Positions 27,789 to 37,254 of a stretch of DNA of 64,000 nucleotides are shown here, piece after piece. Position 1 is the stretch's first letter. Each line of letters begins with the position of its first letter. Below the pieces are notes generated by a model. That model ran no database searches. It was not told the DNA's origin and saw only the letters and a program-made list of their open reading frames with translations. Made by a program: the position numbers and the translations under genes. Source of the DNA: CAVPNY01 sp963706905 (GTDB lineage: Bacteria > Chloroflexota > Anaerolineae > Anaerolineales > UBA4823); contig CAVPNY010000012.1 in assembly GCA_963706905.1 (NCBI GenBank), positions 757,739 to 821,738 on the forward strand, in the 5' to 3' direction.

Positions 27789-28597
27789 ATGAAGGATCGA
27801 CTGCATGAACTATTGCTTTATACCTGCACATGGTGTATGAATCCCATTCTAAAAGGTGGGGAGATTTTTGCATTTGGAGTTAAATCAAGTGGGGAACAGC
27901 CCATAAACCGCGACCATAGCATCATCAATGCAGCCCCAGCCATCAGAGATAAAAGGCGGTGGACCCTCGGGATGGCAGAGCTGTTGCAGAGTTTGAAAAA
28001 CTTTCAGGCTAGCTTCCGTCTGATTCTTTGCTAGCCCGCGAGAGACGCGCAGGCGGCTATCGACATCGAGCAAGGTCGAAATCCAGAAGGTACCGCTTTC
28101 AGCTGTTTCCGGATAGCTTTTTTTCGCCCTTGTTGCGCACGAAGGACGATAATCCGTCTAATCGGGCCCGTTAGAGACGGAAGTCTTTCATCAACACGGC
28201 TTCCAGTTCGTCGGCATGCGGGGCGGCTTCGCGCAGCCAGCGCAGGATGGTGTCTTCCTTGATCCCTTTGACCCGCGTCAGTGTACTGATGCGATTGCCT
28301 TCCGCCAGGAGGGCCAACACTTCCAGGATTCATGCTCCTGGGCATGTTTACGAAAGAAAATTGTCCCGGTGGTTTCCGTGAAGGTCTTGCGCGAATATTG
28401 ATTTATCCGAAAAAGAAGGTGAGTTTGTGTCCCTTGATCTCGCATTGAAAGATAAATCAGTCGCTGCGATCGTGACAACTCGGTTCTCAGAAGCGAGGAA
28501 GCAAGGTAATGATCTCATCTTTTTGACATGCAGTCAGACCTGCGCAGAAGAACTTAAAGATGCACTTCAAGCAGAACGAGTTTTATTCAAAGATTAG
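27789..28597 (+). pseudogene. Small gene split by a transposase remnant
   Basis: An N-terminal piece (27789 to about 27890: MKDRLHELLLYTCTWCMNPILKGGEIFAFGVKSS) and a C-terminal piece in a plus frame (about 28403-28597: IDLSEKEGEFVSLDLALKDKSVAAIVTTRFSE... ending ALQAERVLFKD) flank a minus-strand transposase fragment. Joined, they would make a protein of about 100 residues with a CTWC motif and, later, CSQTC. Family not recognised. That the two pieces belong together is inference from position and orientation. Confidence 0.5.
27885..28400 (-). pseudogene. Degenerate transposase remnant
   Basis: Minus-strand fragments in several frames: RKTFTETTGTIFFRK, then ILEVLALLAEGNRISTLTRVKGIKEDTILRWLREAAPHADELEAVLMKD (helix-turn-helix part), then SFVRNKGEKK-like text, then DVDSRLRVSRGLAKNQTEASLKVFQTLQ and PFISDGWGCIDDAMVAVYG (catalytic part). 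Both protein ends and the element ends are missing and frame breaks are multiple, so this is an old dead insertion. IS1-like organisation is suspected. Confidence 0.7.
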
Positions 28598-30062
28598 CCA
28601 AATTTCTCCTCATTCCCCTTTGCAATCTCCCATAAAGCGTCCAATTCATCCATCGAGAATTCAGTTAATGGGCGAGCTTGCAACCGAGCCTGCGCTTCCA
28701 TAGATATAAAGCGCTTCCTGAACCGATTGTTCGCCAGCCGAAGCGCACTTTCAGCATCGATATCCGACCAACGGGCAAGATTAACGATCGAGAAGAGTAA
28801 ATCACCGATTTCACGCTCTAGCTCTGCCTTTGACTTGGTTTGTTGGACCTCCTGGAATTCTTCAATAACTTTATCAATGACACCACGCAGATTTGACCAA
28901 TCAAATCCGACCCGTGCAACTCGCTTCTGGTAAGTATCTGCTTGTACCAAAGCCGGGAGTGCTAATGAAACCCCATCAAACAAACTATCTCCTTTTTTTA
29001 AACTTGCCTGTCTCTCTTTTGCCTTAAGTAATTCCCAATTCTTTAATACCGTTTCTTTGTCTTTTACCACCAGATCGCTAAAGACATGGGGATGTCGGCG
29101 GACAATTTTTTCATGAATACCGCTCAAGATATCTGTCATGTCAAATTCCCCATACTCGTTGGCGATTTGGGCGTGAAGAACAATCTGCAATAACAGGTCA
29201 CCAAATTCCTCGGTCATTCCTTGTGGATCATTCTCATCTATTGCTGCCAGAACCTCATAAGCCTCCTCCATCAAATGCGGTCGCAGCGATTGGTGAGTTT
29301 GCTCTCGATCCCAAGGGCATCCATCCGGGGCGCGTAAATGGGCAATAAGTTCCTGAAATGATTCGAACGATGACTGAGGCGCGAGAGGGGCAGGTAGAGG
29401 GATGTAACCATTCCAATATGTGTACTCCGGTCAACCTGATAGAGTGGTAAACTCTCGACAAGCACATCCGGAGTCCCTGCACCATGCACCAATTGAATCC
29501 GATGCTCATCCGGATAAACAGCCAGAAGGGTCAACTTGACATCTGACGCAATGGATGGTGAATAAATTTGGGCGATAACAGCTGGTGTGCTGGGTGGGAA
29601 TGGTGGGTGGTGTGCATTAACCAATTCTAAGGCATCAATCACTACGGTTTGGGGAAATGGATCTCTGCCAAGCGCTACAAAAATGGACTCAATAAAGCTG
29701 ATCCCTTCGACAATCCGCACTGGGATTTCAGCCTCGCGGGCTCGTCGGGCTATCTCTGGAGATGTTGTCTCTGCAATGAATGGATGCCCTGGTACAGCAT
29801 AAATCACTCCCTGAGATCTCTGGCCTAATCTTAAGACATCTTCAACGATCTGGTTGTAAACTTGCTCGTAAGATTCGTTATTTTCATATAGATGATCAAA
29901 TGAATGAATCCGCACATTCCCTGGTATGTTGCGAACTACTGGATGTTGCAGGGTTCGAAAATAAATTTCCTCCGCGGAATTGATCAGTTCCCATGCCTGA
30001 CGAGTCAACAAATTCGGATCGCCAGGACCCAATCCAAGCAAGATAATTCCTGGATCAGTCAT
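28594..30062 (-). CDS. mazG: Tetrapyrrole-methylase domain fused to MazG nucleotide pyrophosphohydrolase, frameshifted as read
   Basis: The N-terminal frame (30062-29271) has a SAM-methylase fold (IILLGLGPGDPNLLTRQAWELI, AVPGHPFIAE). The C-terminal frame (to 28594) has MazG: LRAPDGCPWDREQTHQSLRPHLMEEAYE, EEFGDLLLQIVLHAQ and a second repeat GDLLFSIVNLAR. The MazG start signature lies upstream of the first ATG of the second frame, so the two are one polypeptide. Adding one C to the C4 run at 29387-29390 gives YLPPLAPQSSFESFQELIAHLRAPDGC and 489 residues, the YabN-type fusion length. MazG hydrolyses NTPs to NMP and pyrophosphate. Confidence 0.85.
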
Positions 30063-30091
30063 AATTTATTTCCTAATGGCCTTCAAACTTA

Positions 30092-31289
30092 TTGGTTCTC
30101 TCGCTAAATAGCGAGATTATCCGACCGAAAATGAATGCCGAAACCGCCTAAGACTGAAGATTGCTCCTGAGGCCGTTTCTTCCAGATATAAGGATGACGA
30201 TGACTATTCCAGTACGACAACGCATTATAGAGAGCCTGGTTCAACTGCTCCAGGGTCTCAAAGCGTCGTCCTTTGAGCGCCAACGACTTCAGCTGCTTCC
30301 ACCAGGGTTCAATCAGGTTCAACCAGCAGGCGTACTTGGGCAGGAATTGGATCTGGATCTCGGGCCTGGAAGCCAGCGCCAGTCTCACTTCTCGACTGGT
30401 GTGGATCACCAGGTTGTCTTCGATGAACAGCCAGCGGTCAGCAGGGAACTCGATCATCACCTTTTCCATAAGTTGGATGTGACTGGCGCTATCCCGTCCA
30501 GATGCGGTCAGAATGGCTGCCTGTCCACTCGCGGGTTCAAAGGCGCCATACACCCACAGCTTGCCGCGCCTGCCGTAGTCCGGTGCAAAAGTAGCCCGGT
30601 TGGTTCCCAGGTGCCACTCTTCACCGGGGTAGGTCTTGACAGCCAACGGTCCCAATTCGTCAATGCAAATGACCCGGGTGCGAGGTGGCGGCTGCACATA
30701 AGCTGCTATGATGCTCCCCTTTTTTCCACGAACTGCGGATCGTGTTTCTCTGCTTCGTGGAACCAACTTTCTTGGCGCTTCCATTCGAACCCTTCGGCTT
30801 CGACCCATTCCCAGATGGTCGAATCAGATAGGTGTATTCCTTGGCGTTCTTGGAAAGCGGTACGTAAACGTTCCAGGGTCCACAGTTTGAAGGGATATCC
30901 GAGGGTATCGGGTTTTTGCAGCGCCAAACTGATCAGCTCGCTACGCACTTTCTGGTCATGGGTCGGCGGCCGACCCGCTTTGGGCTTATCTTCCAGGCCA
31001 GCCACACCTGCTTCGTTGAAGCGTTTTACCCAATTGATACCGGATTGTGCACCACTGAAACCTGCTCTGAAGCCTGCATGGGAAGCAGGTAGTTTCGGAT
31101 CATCCAGCATAGCCACGATAACGGTTGCGCGTTGTACCAGTCGATGGGCTGCTTTACGTGAGGCTGCCAGTCGGCGAATTTCGGCTTCTTCTTCGGTTGT
31201 TAAAGATCGTAGTTTTACTGCTTTTCGCATTTCTTCCTCCTGGTGATTCAGGAGGAATTATATTCTAATAATTTGACGAGAGAACCACT
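30092..31289. mobile_element. IS630-family insertion sequence, copy 1 (minus orientation)
   Basis: Terminal repeats TGGTTCTCTCG occur inverted at about 30093 and about 31287. The element lies between the methylase-MazG gene and copy 2. The 5' ends of the two copies face each other and share the palindrome ACCACTTAGTGGT at 31284-31296. IS630 elements insert at TA; the exact base is ambiguous here. Confidence 0.8.
30104..31230 (-). CDS. IS630-family transposase made by frameshift (copy 1)
   Basis: orfA (31230-30706) has the helix-turn-helix domain (LTTEEEAEIRRLAASRK, GINWVKRFNEAGVAGLEDKPKAGRPPTH). orfB (30808-30104) has the DDE core: VICIDELGPLAVK, LFIEDNLVIHTS and ACWLNLIEPWWKQLKSL. The frames overlap at GGAAAAAAGGGGAGC. 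Slipping one base back on A6G gives FVEKKGSIIAAY and a 375-residue protein. The same signal is kept in copy 2, supporting programmed -1 frameshifting. Confidence 0.88.
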
Positions 31290-31290
31290 T

Positions 31291-32490
31291 AGTGGTGCTC
31301 TCGCCAAGAGAGCAAAGTATAATACTTCTGGGTTGATCCCAGGAGGCCGAATGCGAAAACCGATCAAACTGCGTACCTTAACAACCGAGGAAGTCACTGC
31401 GATCAAGCGGTTAGCTTCATCTCGCAAAGATCCATTCGCCTGGTGCAACGGGCGCGGGTGATTGCCTTTATGTATGACGATCCTGATCTGCACGCCACCG
31501 ACGCTGGTTTCAAGGCGGGTTTCAAGAGCAGTGCGATGGGACCGAAATGGGTCAGACGGTTCAATGAAAAAGGGCTGCCAGGATTAGAAGACCAACCCCG
31601 GCCAGGACGGCAACCGACCCATAAGCCCGAAGTGCGGAGTGCCTTGATCGCCCTGGCTACCCAGAAGCCCAGAACGCTTGGATATCCCCACGAATTATGG
31701 ACACTCGAACGCTTACAGCGAGCCTTCGAAGAACGCCAGGGGGTGCATTTGTCTGACTTAACCATCTGGGAATGGCTGGCAGACGAAGGGCTGGAATGGA
31801 AGCGGCAGCAGAGTTGGTTCCACGATGCAGAGAAACACGATCCCGAGTTCGTGGAAAAAAGGGGAGCATCGTAGCGGCCTATCTGGCTCCACCAGAGCGC
31901 ACGCGGGTGATCTGCCTGGATGAGATGGGACCGATTGCGGTCAAGACCTACCCTGGCGAAGAATGGAAGCTGGGACCCAACCGGGCCACCTTTGAGCCGG
32001 ACTATGGCCGGCGAGGCAAGCTGTGGGTGCATGGCGCCTTTGAGCCAGCCAGCGGGCAAGCAGCGATCTTGATGAGTCCTGGGCGAGATAGTGCCTCCCA
32101 TATCCAATTGCTGGAGCAGGTGATTCAACAGTTCCCTTCCGACCGTTGGCTGTTGATTGAAGACAACTTGACGATCCATACCAGTAAACAAGTGCGGCTG
32201 GCCTTGGCGGCTTGGCCGGAAATTCAGGTTCAGTTCATCCCGAAGTACGCCTGTTGGTTGAACCTGATCGAACCCTGGTGGAAGCAGCTCCGCTCTTTGG
32301 CTCTCAAGGGACGCCGGTTTGAGACGCTTGACGAGTTGACCCAGGCGCTGAACGAAGCTCTGCAGTACTGGAATTTGCATCGACATCCGTATCATTGGCG
32401 TAAAAAACCGCAACAGCAAGTGACCATCCTCGGTGGGTTCGGGATCAGCCGAACTATAATTAGTTTACCTAACTAGCGAGAGCACCACTT
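31291..32490. mobile_element. IS630-family insertion sequence, copy 2 (plus orientation)
   Basis: Inverted terminal repeats AGTGGTGCTCTCGC at 31291 and, complement, ending near 32490. Head to head with copy 1, which is diverged (different ends GGTTCT versus GGTGCT and roughly 70% similar proteins by eye), so this is not a simple inverted duplication. Confidence 0.8.
31351..32476 (+). pseudogene. IS630-family transposase (copy 2), orfA with an extra frame break
   Basis: The start ATG 31351 is preceded by AGGAGG. orfA reads MRKPIKLRTLTTEEVTAIKRLASSRKDP, then loses one base near 31428-31436 (SRKDPIRLVQRARVIAFM is expected), continuing to 31874. orfB (from about 31772 to 32476) carries VICLDEMGPIAVK, LIEDNLTIHTS and LNLIEPWWKQLRSL. 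The A6G slip site before GGGGAGC is conserved. With one base restored plus a -1 shift the product is 375 residues, as in copy 1. Confidence 0.82.
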
Positions 32491-32510
32491 ATTAAGCAGG
32501 TGTTAAATAA

Positions 32511-32574
32511 ACAATGCGTGCTCCGTCCGTCCCCCGGGATTAAACCCATTTGAAAGGACGTGTCCACGCATTGT
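32511..32574 (-). terminator. Hairpin closing the ribosomal protein run
   Basis: A 10-bp perfect outer stem (ACAATGCGTG / CACGCATTGT) with inner GTCC/GGAC pairing and a long loop. Reading on the minus strand it is followed by TTATTTAA, 23 bp after the rpsI stop. A large-loop terminator is plausible but not textbook. Confidence 0.55.
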
Positions 32575-32596
32575 CCGAGTTTTTAATTAGATGCAA

Positions 32597-32992
32597 TTAG
32601 CGTTTTGTATACGTAGGTGCCTTGCGGGCTCGCTTAAGACCCGGCTTCTTGCGTTCCTTCTCTCGAGCGTCCCGAGTCAGGTAGCCCGCGTTGCGCAGAG
32701 CAGAGCGCAAGTCAGGATTAACTTTCACGAGGGCGCGCGCTAGACCAAGTGTAACAGCATCAACCTGACCTGTCACACCGCCACCTTTCACAACAACTGT
32801 GATATCCCACTGAGCGCGGTCCTCCCCAACTGTCTGCAACGGCGCGGCGGCTTTATCCGGATCTCCAAATCGGGTGAAATAATTTTCCACCGTTTTTCCA
32901 TTGACAATGAATAAGCCGGTCCCGCCCATAACCCGCACCCGGGCAGTGCTTTCTTTGCGCCGGCCAATACCTTCATAATACTGTACAGCCAT
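32597..32992 (-). CDS. rpsI: 30S ribosomal protein S9
   Basis: 131 residues, normal length. Starts MAVQYYEGIGRRKESTARVR, contains GTGLFIVNGKT and ends with the basic tail GLKRARKAPTYTKR whose last residues reach the P-site tRNA. Last gene of the long ribosomal run, 12 bp after rplM. Confidence 0.97.
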   Translation of the reverse strand: MAVQYYEGIGRRKESTARVRVMGGTGLFIVNGKTVENYFTRFGDPDKAAAPLQTVGEDRAQWDITVVVKGGGVTGQVDAVTLGLARALVKVNPDLRSALRNAGYLTRDAREKERKKPGLKRARKAPTYTKR

Positions 32993-33004
32993 ATTCTCTC
33001 CTTA

Positions 33005-33433
33005 TCACTCCAGTGGTTTCGGTTCTTGCGCCGCATGTGGGTGTTCCGAACCACCATACACCTTCAGCTTCTTTATCAGACTGCGCCCAAATCGGTTATG
33101 CGGGAGCATCCCCCATACGGCTTCGCGGATAACCCGATCTGGATGCTTTTCTAATTGATCACGCAGACTAATTTCCTTCATCCCACTGGGATAGCCGCTG
33201 TAGTGATAATAGAACTTGTCATTCAATTTATTACCGGTCACAACGATCTTCTCGGCGTTGATCACAACGACAAAATCACCAATATCCATCCCAGGTGTAA
33301 AATTCGGTTTGTTTTTTCCCAACAAGACGCTCGCGATTTTACTTGCTAACCGTCCAAGTGTTTGACCGCTCGCATCTACTAACACCCATTCCTGGGTGAT
33401 CTCGCCAGCTTTAGGTACATAAGTCTTCTGCAC
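33005..33433 (-). CDS. rplM: 50S ribosomal protein L13
   Basis: 142 residues with WVLVDASGQTLGRLASKIA, NAEKIVVTGNK and the GMLPHNRFGRSLIKKLKVY signature of L13. Paired with rpsI as in most bacteria. Begins 2 bp after the truA stop. Confidence 0.97.
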   Translation of the reverse strand: MQKTYVPKAGEITQEWVLVDASGQTLGRLASKIASVLLGKNKPNFTPGMDIGDFVVVINAEKIVVTGNKLNDKFYYHYSGYPSGMKEISLRDQLEKHPDRVIREAVWGMLPHNRFGRSLIKKLKVYGGSEHPHAAQEPKPLE

Positions 33434-33435
33434 AG

Positions 33436-34230
33436 CTAACTCTCCAAAATCGATGATCCTGATGCTATTATTTCATCACTCCCATCTGAGTCAGATGGGT
33501 AAATTACTTCAACCAATGTTAATCCATGAGCAGGTGCCATCCCGGTGATCGGGGTTTCAATCCCAGCATCGAGATAGCTATTCATTTCCTGAGGTAATTG
33601 TATTCCTTGCCCAATCTCTACTTGTAAAGAAACCAACCGGCGTACCATACGATATAAGAAGGCATTTCCGATGACCTCAAAAATCAGGTCATCAAGCTCA
33701 TTCCGCCAATGAGCTTGAAATATCTCCCGGATGGTGATTCCGCCTTTCCTGGGAGGAGTCCCAAATGCTGCAAAATCATGGATGCCAACTAGATAACTGG
33801 CAGAACCTTGTAAGTCAGCCAGAGACACAGCAGGCCAAACCCGCCAGGAATAGCGCTCTCGTGTCGGATGACGATTTTCGTCGCAAAACAGGCGATATTG
33901 GTATCGGCGGGCTAGTGCTGAATAACGTGGATGAAATTCTGCGGACACAGGTCTGGCAGAATGCACTGCTACATCAGGTGGCAAATTCGCATTGATCGCT
34001 CGCCGTAACTGTTCAGCGGAGTGGGACCAATCTAGATCAACAGCGATCACCTGCCCGGTAGCATGTACACCTGTGTCGGTCCTTCCGGCTGACAGAATAG
34101 AATTACCTGTCCATCCAATTTGCCTCAGGGCATCCTCTAGAACGCCTTGTACTGTCCGACATTTAGGCTGGCGCTGATAACCTGAGAAATCAGTGCCATC
34201 ATAAGCAAGGATAAATTTGTAACGTGCCAT
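33436..34230 (-). CDS. truA: tRNA pseudouridine(38-40) synthase TruA
   Basis: 264 residues. The N terminus KFILAYDGTDFSGYQRQP and the catalytic Asp in SAGRTDTGVHATGQV are diagnostic. FLYRMVRRLV and the C-terminal GLTLVEVIYP are also seen. It makes pseudouridine in the tRNA anticodon arm. Position between rplQ and rplM is the common one. Confidence 0.96.
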   Translation of the reverse strand: MARYKFILAYDGTDFSGYQRQPKCRTVQGVLEDALRQIGWTGNSILSAGRTDTGVHATGQVIAVDLDWSHSAEQLRRAINANLPPDVAVHSARPVSAEFHPRYSALARRYQYRLFCDENRHPTRERYSWRVWPAVSLADLQGSASYLVGIHDFAAFGTPPRKGGITIREIFQAHWRNELDDLIFEVIGNAFLYRMVRRLVSLQVEIGQGIQLPQEMNSYLDAGIETPITGMAPAHGLTLVEVIYPSDSDGSDEIIASGSSILES

Positions 34231-34304
34231 TTTCAGACAGCACTCTTACAGCATATGCCGGTTCGAGTTCATTCTAGTGGACCGGATTCTGTCTGAAATA
34301 AAAA

Positions 34305-34682
34305 TTATTCTTCTACCAGCTCTAATAACACCATCTCAGCTGCATCACCTTCCCGCGGGCCTAACTTTAGCACGCGAGTGTAACCGCCCATTCGATCACC
34401 GTAACGTGGAGCAATATCGTCAAAAAGTTTCTTAACTACATCTGGATTTGCCAAGCGAGCAGCGGCCAAGCGACGAGCATGGACCATTTTCTCTGAACCG
34501 GCTTCGTTGCCTTTCTTAGCCAGGGTAATCAGGCGTTCAGCCTGTCCTCGAACTGCATCGGCCTTTGCTCTTGTCGTCTGGATCCGTTCGTGTGTAAATA
34601 GCTGGGAGATCAGGATGCGCCGTAAGGCTGCGCGCTCATCTTTTCCACGACTTAATTTCTTTCCGGCTACTTTATGTCGCAT
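34305..34682 (-). CDS. rplQ: 50S ribosomal protein L17
   Basis: 125 residues: MRHKVAGKKLSRGKDERAALRRIL and TRAKADAVRGQAERLITLAKKG are typical L17, and the C terminus GGYTRVLKLGPREGDAAEMVLLELVE is complete. Downstream of rpoA in the alpha operon order. The 74-bp gap to truA holds nothing notable. Confidence 0.97.
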   Translation of the reverse strand: MRHKVAGKKLSRGKDERAALRRILISQLFTHERIQTTRAKADAVRGQAERLITLAKKGNEAGSEKMVHARRLAAARLANPDVVKKLFDDIAPRYGDRMGGYTRVLKLGPREGDAAEMVLLELVEE

Positions 34683-34689
34683 ATCTCAC

Positions 34690-35661
34690 CTACTCTGCTT
34701 CAGTTTCATCTTCTTCGCTGAGGTAGCCCTTCTCACGCATCTTGGCGCGTAGTTCTTCCAGGCTCTTTTCACCAAAATTCCGAATCGACATGACTGCCTC
34801 ATCACCCTTTTCCAGTAATTCCATAACTTCACCAACTGTGGTGATGCCAGTGCGCTTTAGAGAATTGAATACCCGGACGGATAGATCAAGATTCTCAATA
34901 GGAGTCTCGATCATCTCGCTGGTAAGCCTGCTACTCTCAACTTCTTCCTGGGTAATCACAGCAAGTGTCTCCTCGCTGACCCCTGCAAGATGGCGCAAGT
35001 GATCGATCAAGATCTTGGCACTGGTGCTTAAGGCCTCTTCCGGACCAAATGTGCCATCCGTCCAGATCTCGAGGATTAACTTATCGTAATTCGTGCTCTG
35101 ACCAACTCGAGCACTTCCGGCTTCCCAATTCACCCGGCGTACCGGGCTGAAGATTGCATCAACTGGTAATTCTCCGATCGTCAATCGTCCACCGCGATCA
35201 TCAGCTGGCAAATAACCTCGCCCATGTTCAACGGTCAATTCGATTTCTAAATTGGCTTTGTTGTCGTCCACTGTAAATAAATACAAGTCAGGATTCATAA
35301 TCTCAACTTCAGGCGGGGTAATGATATCCGCAGCAGTGACAACCCCGCTACCCCTAACCTCAAGATGCAATCGGGCCGTATCCACACCAAACATCTTCAT
35401 GCGGAGTTGTTTTAACTGCAGCATGACCCGAATAACATCCTCCCGGACACCCGGAATATCACTAAACTCATGTTGAACATCAGCAATCCTGATTGAGGTG
35501 ACCGCTGCGCCTTCTAAAGAAGAAAGCAGTACCCTTCGCAGGGCATTTCCCAGCGTAATCCCATAGCCGCGTTCCAACGGGCTAATAACAAACTTGCCAT
35601 AGTTTCGAGCCTCGGCTTCGCGCTCGATCTTCGGCGTCACCATATTTGTCAAACCGATCAC
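34690..35661 (-). CDS. rpoA: RNA polymerase alpha subunit
   Basis: 323 residues. The start is GTG 35661 with AGAGGTG upstream. The N-terminal assembly domain has FVISPLERGYGITLGNALRRVLLSSLEGAAV. The C-terminal domain (about 245-320) has two helix-hairpin motifs (LDLSVRVFNSLKRTGITTVGEVMEL; NFGEKSLEELRAKM) that bind UP-element DNA. That is relevant because the AT-rich target of the rpoB-upstream IS array is where an UP element would be. Confidence 0.97.
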   Translation of the reverse strand: MIGLTNMVTPKIEREAEARNYGKFVISPLERGYGITLGNALRRVLLSSLEGAAVTSIRIADVQHEFSDIPGVREDVIRVMLQLKQLRMKMFGVDTARLHLEVRGSGVVTAADIITPPEVEIMNPDLYLFTVDDNKANLEIELTVEHGRGYLPADDRGGRLTIGELPVDAIFSPVRRVNWEAGSARVGQSTNYDKLILEIWTDGTFGPEEALSTSAKILIDHLRHLAGVSEETLAVITQEEVESSRLTSEMIETPIENLDLSVRVFNSLKRTGITTVGEVMELLEKGDEAVMSIRNFGEKSLEELRAKMREKGYLSEEDETEAE

Positions 35662-35724
35662 GGTTCACCTCTTTACAAATGCGTACTTCTATCCTGAAAC
35701 GAACAGAATCGAATAAAAATCGAG

Positions 35725-36363
35725 TTAGCGTGAGTAATACTCAACAATGAGCTGTTCGCTCAGGTTGCCATCAATTTCGGACCGCTCGGGCAGTCGAACA
35801 ATAGAGCCGCTCAGATTACGAAGATCGCGACTGAGCCACTCTGGAGATGTCCGATCCTCGGCAAGTGCGGACAAATCTTTGAAATAAGTTCGTTTACGGG
35901 AGCCTTCACGCACTGAGACTTGATCGCCCGGCGATAACAACATTGACGGCACATCTGTTCGGCGACCATTGACATCGAAATGCCCATGTGTCACCAGCAA
36001 TCGAGCCTGGGCGCGGTTGGATGCATAACCCAATCGAAAAACGACGTTGTCCAGGCGCGATTCCAGTATTTGGAGCAAGTTTAAGCCCGTTAAACCTCGT
36101 CGCTGTGAGGATATATCATAATAGCGGCGAAATTGACGTTCCAGAACACCGTACATCCGGCGGGCTTTTTGTTTGGCGCGCAGCTGTCGGTTGTAGTCCG
36201 ACTCTCTTCGACGCCGAAATTGAGCACCTTTTCCATGGTGCCCAGGTGGATAACCCCGCCGTTCAAATGAACATTTCGGTGTAAAACACCGATCCCCTTT
36301 CAAGAACAGCTTTTCACCTTCACGCCGGCACAGTTTACAGACCGGCCCATTGTACTTTGCCAT
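35725..36363 (-). CDS. rpsD: 30S ribosomal protein S4
   Basis: 212 residues with an N-terminal zinc site (CKLCRREG...CFTPKC), GYPPGHHGKG, an S4 RNA-binding domain (LESRLDNVVFRLGYASNRAQARLLVTHGHFDVNGRR) and the normal C-terminal Tyr-rich end. A primary 16S rRNA binder. The Cys-containing form is used. Confidence 0.97.
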   Translation of the reverse strand: MAKYNGPVCKLCRREGEKLFLKGDRCFTPKCSFERRGYPPGHHGKGAQFRRRRESDYNRQLRAKQKARRMYGVLERQFRRYYDISSQRRGLTGLNLLQILESRLDNVVFRLGYASNRAQARLLVTHGHFDVNGRRTDVPSMLLSPGDQVSVREGSRKRTYFKDLSALAEDRTSPEWLSRDLRNLSGSIVRLPERSEIDGNLSEQLIVEYYSR

Positions 36364-36399
36364 TCGTTCTTCCCTCTGTCTTAATCTCTAGTTATTGAA

Positions 36400-36801
36400 T
36401 TAAACACGACGCTTTTTGCGCGGGCGGCATCCGTTATGAGGAACCGGAGTCAGGTCGGTAATTGCCGTTACCTTCAGACCCGTAGCCTGAACGGCTCGAA
36501 TGGCATTCTCCCGACCAGGTCCAGGACCTTTCACGTATACTTCCACTTCCTGCAGACCCATTGACATAGCAGCCTTGATGGCCTGTTCAGCAGCTAACCG
36601 GGCGGCGAATGGTGTGCTCTTGCGCGATCCTTTGAAACCGGCTGAGCCAGCGCTTCCCCAAGTTACTGTATTTCCTTGTTGGTCAGTTATCGTTACGATC
36701 GTATTGTTGAAAGATGCGTTGATATGTACCTGACCAGCAGTCAGCATGCGTTTGGCTTTACGTGCGGTTGTGCGACGTGTTGTTCGTTCAGCTTTAGCCA
36801 T
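36400..36801 (-). CDS. rpsK: 30S ribosomal protein S11
   Basis: 133 residues: NASFNNTIVTITDQQGN, FKGSRKSTPFAARLAAE, VKGPGPGRENAIRA and the C-terminal DLTPVPHNGCRPRKKRRV are all standard S11. Confidence 0.97.
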   Translation of the reverse strand: MAKAERTTRRTTARKAKRMLTAGQVHINASFNNTIVTITDQQGNTVTWGSAGSAGFKGSRKSTPFAARLAAEQAIKAAMSMGLQEVEVYVKGPGPGRENAIRAVQATGLKVTAITDLTPVPHNGCRPRKKRRV

Positions 36802-36858
36802 AAATCCTCACTTCGAAAACTGCCTATATATGGCGATATAACTACCCATATAACTCAA

Positions 36859-37248
36859 TTACTTCTTCTTTGCTCCACGGCGGCGCCCTCTTCCGGCAAC
36901 GGTCTTCTTGGGGCCTTTGCGGGTACGGGCATTGGTACGTGTTCGTTGACCACGCACAGGAAGGTTACGCCGGTGTCGAAGCCCCCGGTAACTTCCGATT
37001 TCAATCAATCGCTTGATGTGAAGTTGCACTTCTCTACGCAAATCACCTTCACATTTATAGTTTTGTCCGATGTAATCGCGTATGAGACCAACTTCAGCAT
37101 CCGTAAGGTCTTTCACCCGGGTATCCGGGCTGACTTGGGTAGTCTGCAAGATGCGCCTTGCACGGCTAGGACCGATCCCAAAAATATATGTAAGTCCAAT
37201 TTCAACCCGCTTATTCCGCGGAAGATCGACGCCTTCAATACGAGCCAT
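36859..37248 (-). CDS. rpsM: 30S ribosomal protein S13
   Basis: 129 residues: ARIEGVDLPRNKRVEIGLTYIFGIG, then the SYRGLRHRRNLPVRGQRTRTNARTRKG motif and a basic tail. Directly follows rpmJ (start 6 bp beyond its stop). Confidence 0.97.
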   Translation of the reverse strand: MARIEGVDLPRNKRVEIGLTYIFGIGPSRARRILQTTQVSPDTRVKDLTDAEVGLIRDYIGQNYKCEGDLRREVQLHIKRLIEIGSYRGLRHRRNLPVRGQRTRTNARTRKGPKKTVAGRGRRRGAKKK

Positions 37249-37254
37249 AATCTT

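Noticed and set aside
30161..31246. A 361-codon plus-strand open frame across IS630 copy 1
   Set aside because: It lies antisense to the transposase and its sequence has no domain character; the opposite frames encode clear HTH and DDE motifs.
31403..32419. A 338-codon minus-strand open frame across IS630 copy 2
   Set aside because: Antisense shadow of the transposase, same reasoning; similar shadow over copy 1 reflects shared codon structure, not a gene.
30092..32490. Composite transposon formed by the two IS630 copies
   Set aside because: There is no DNA between them to mobilise and the copies are diverged.
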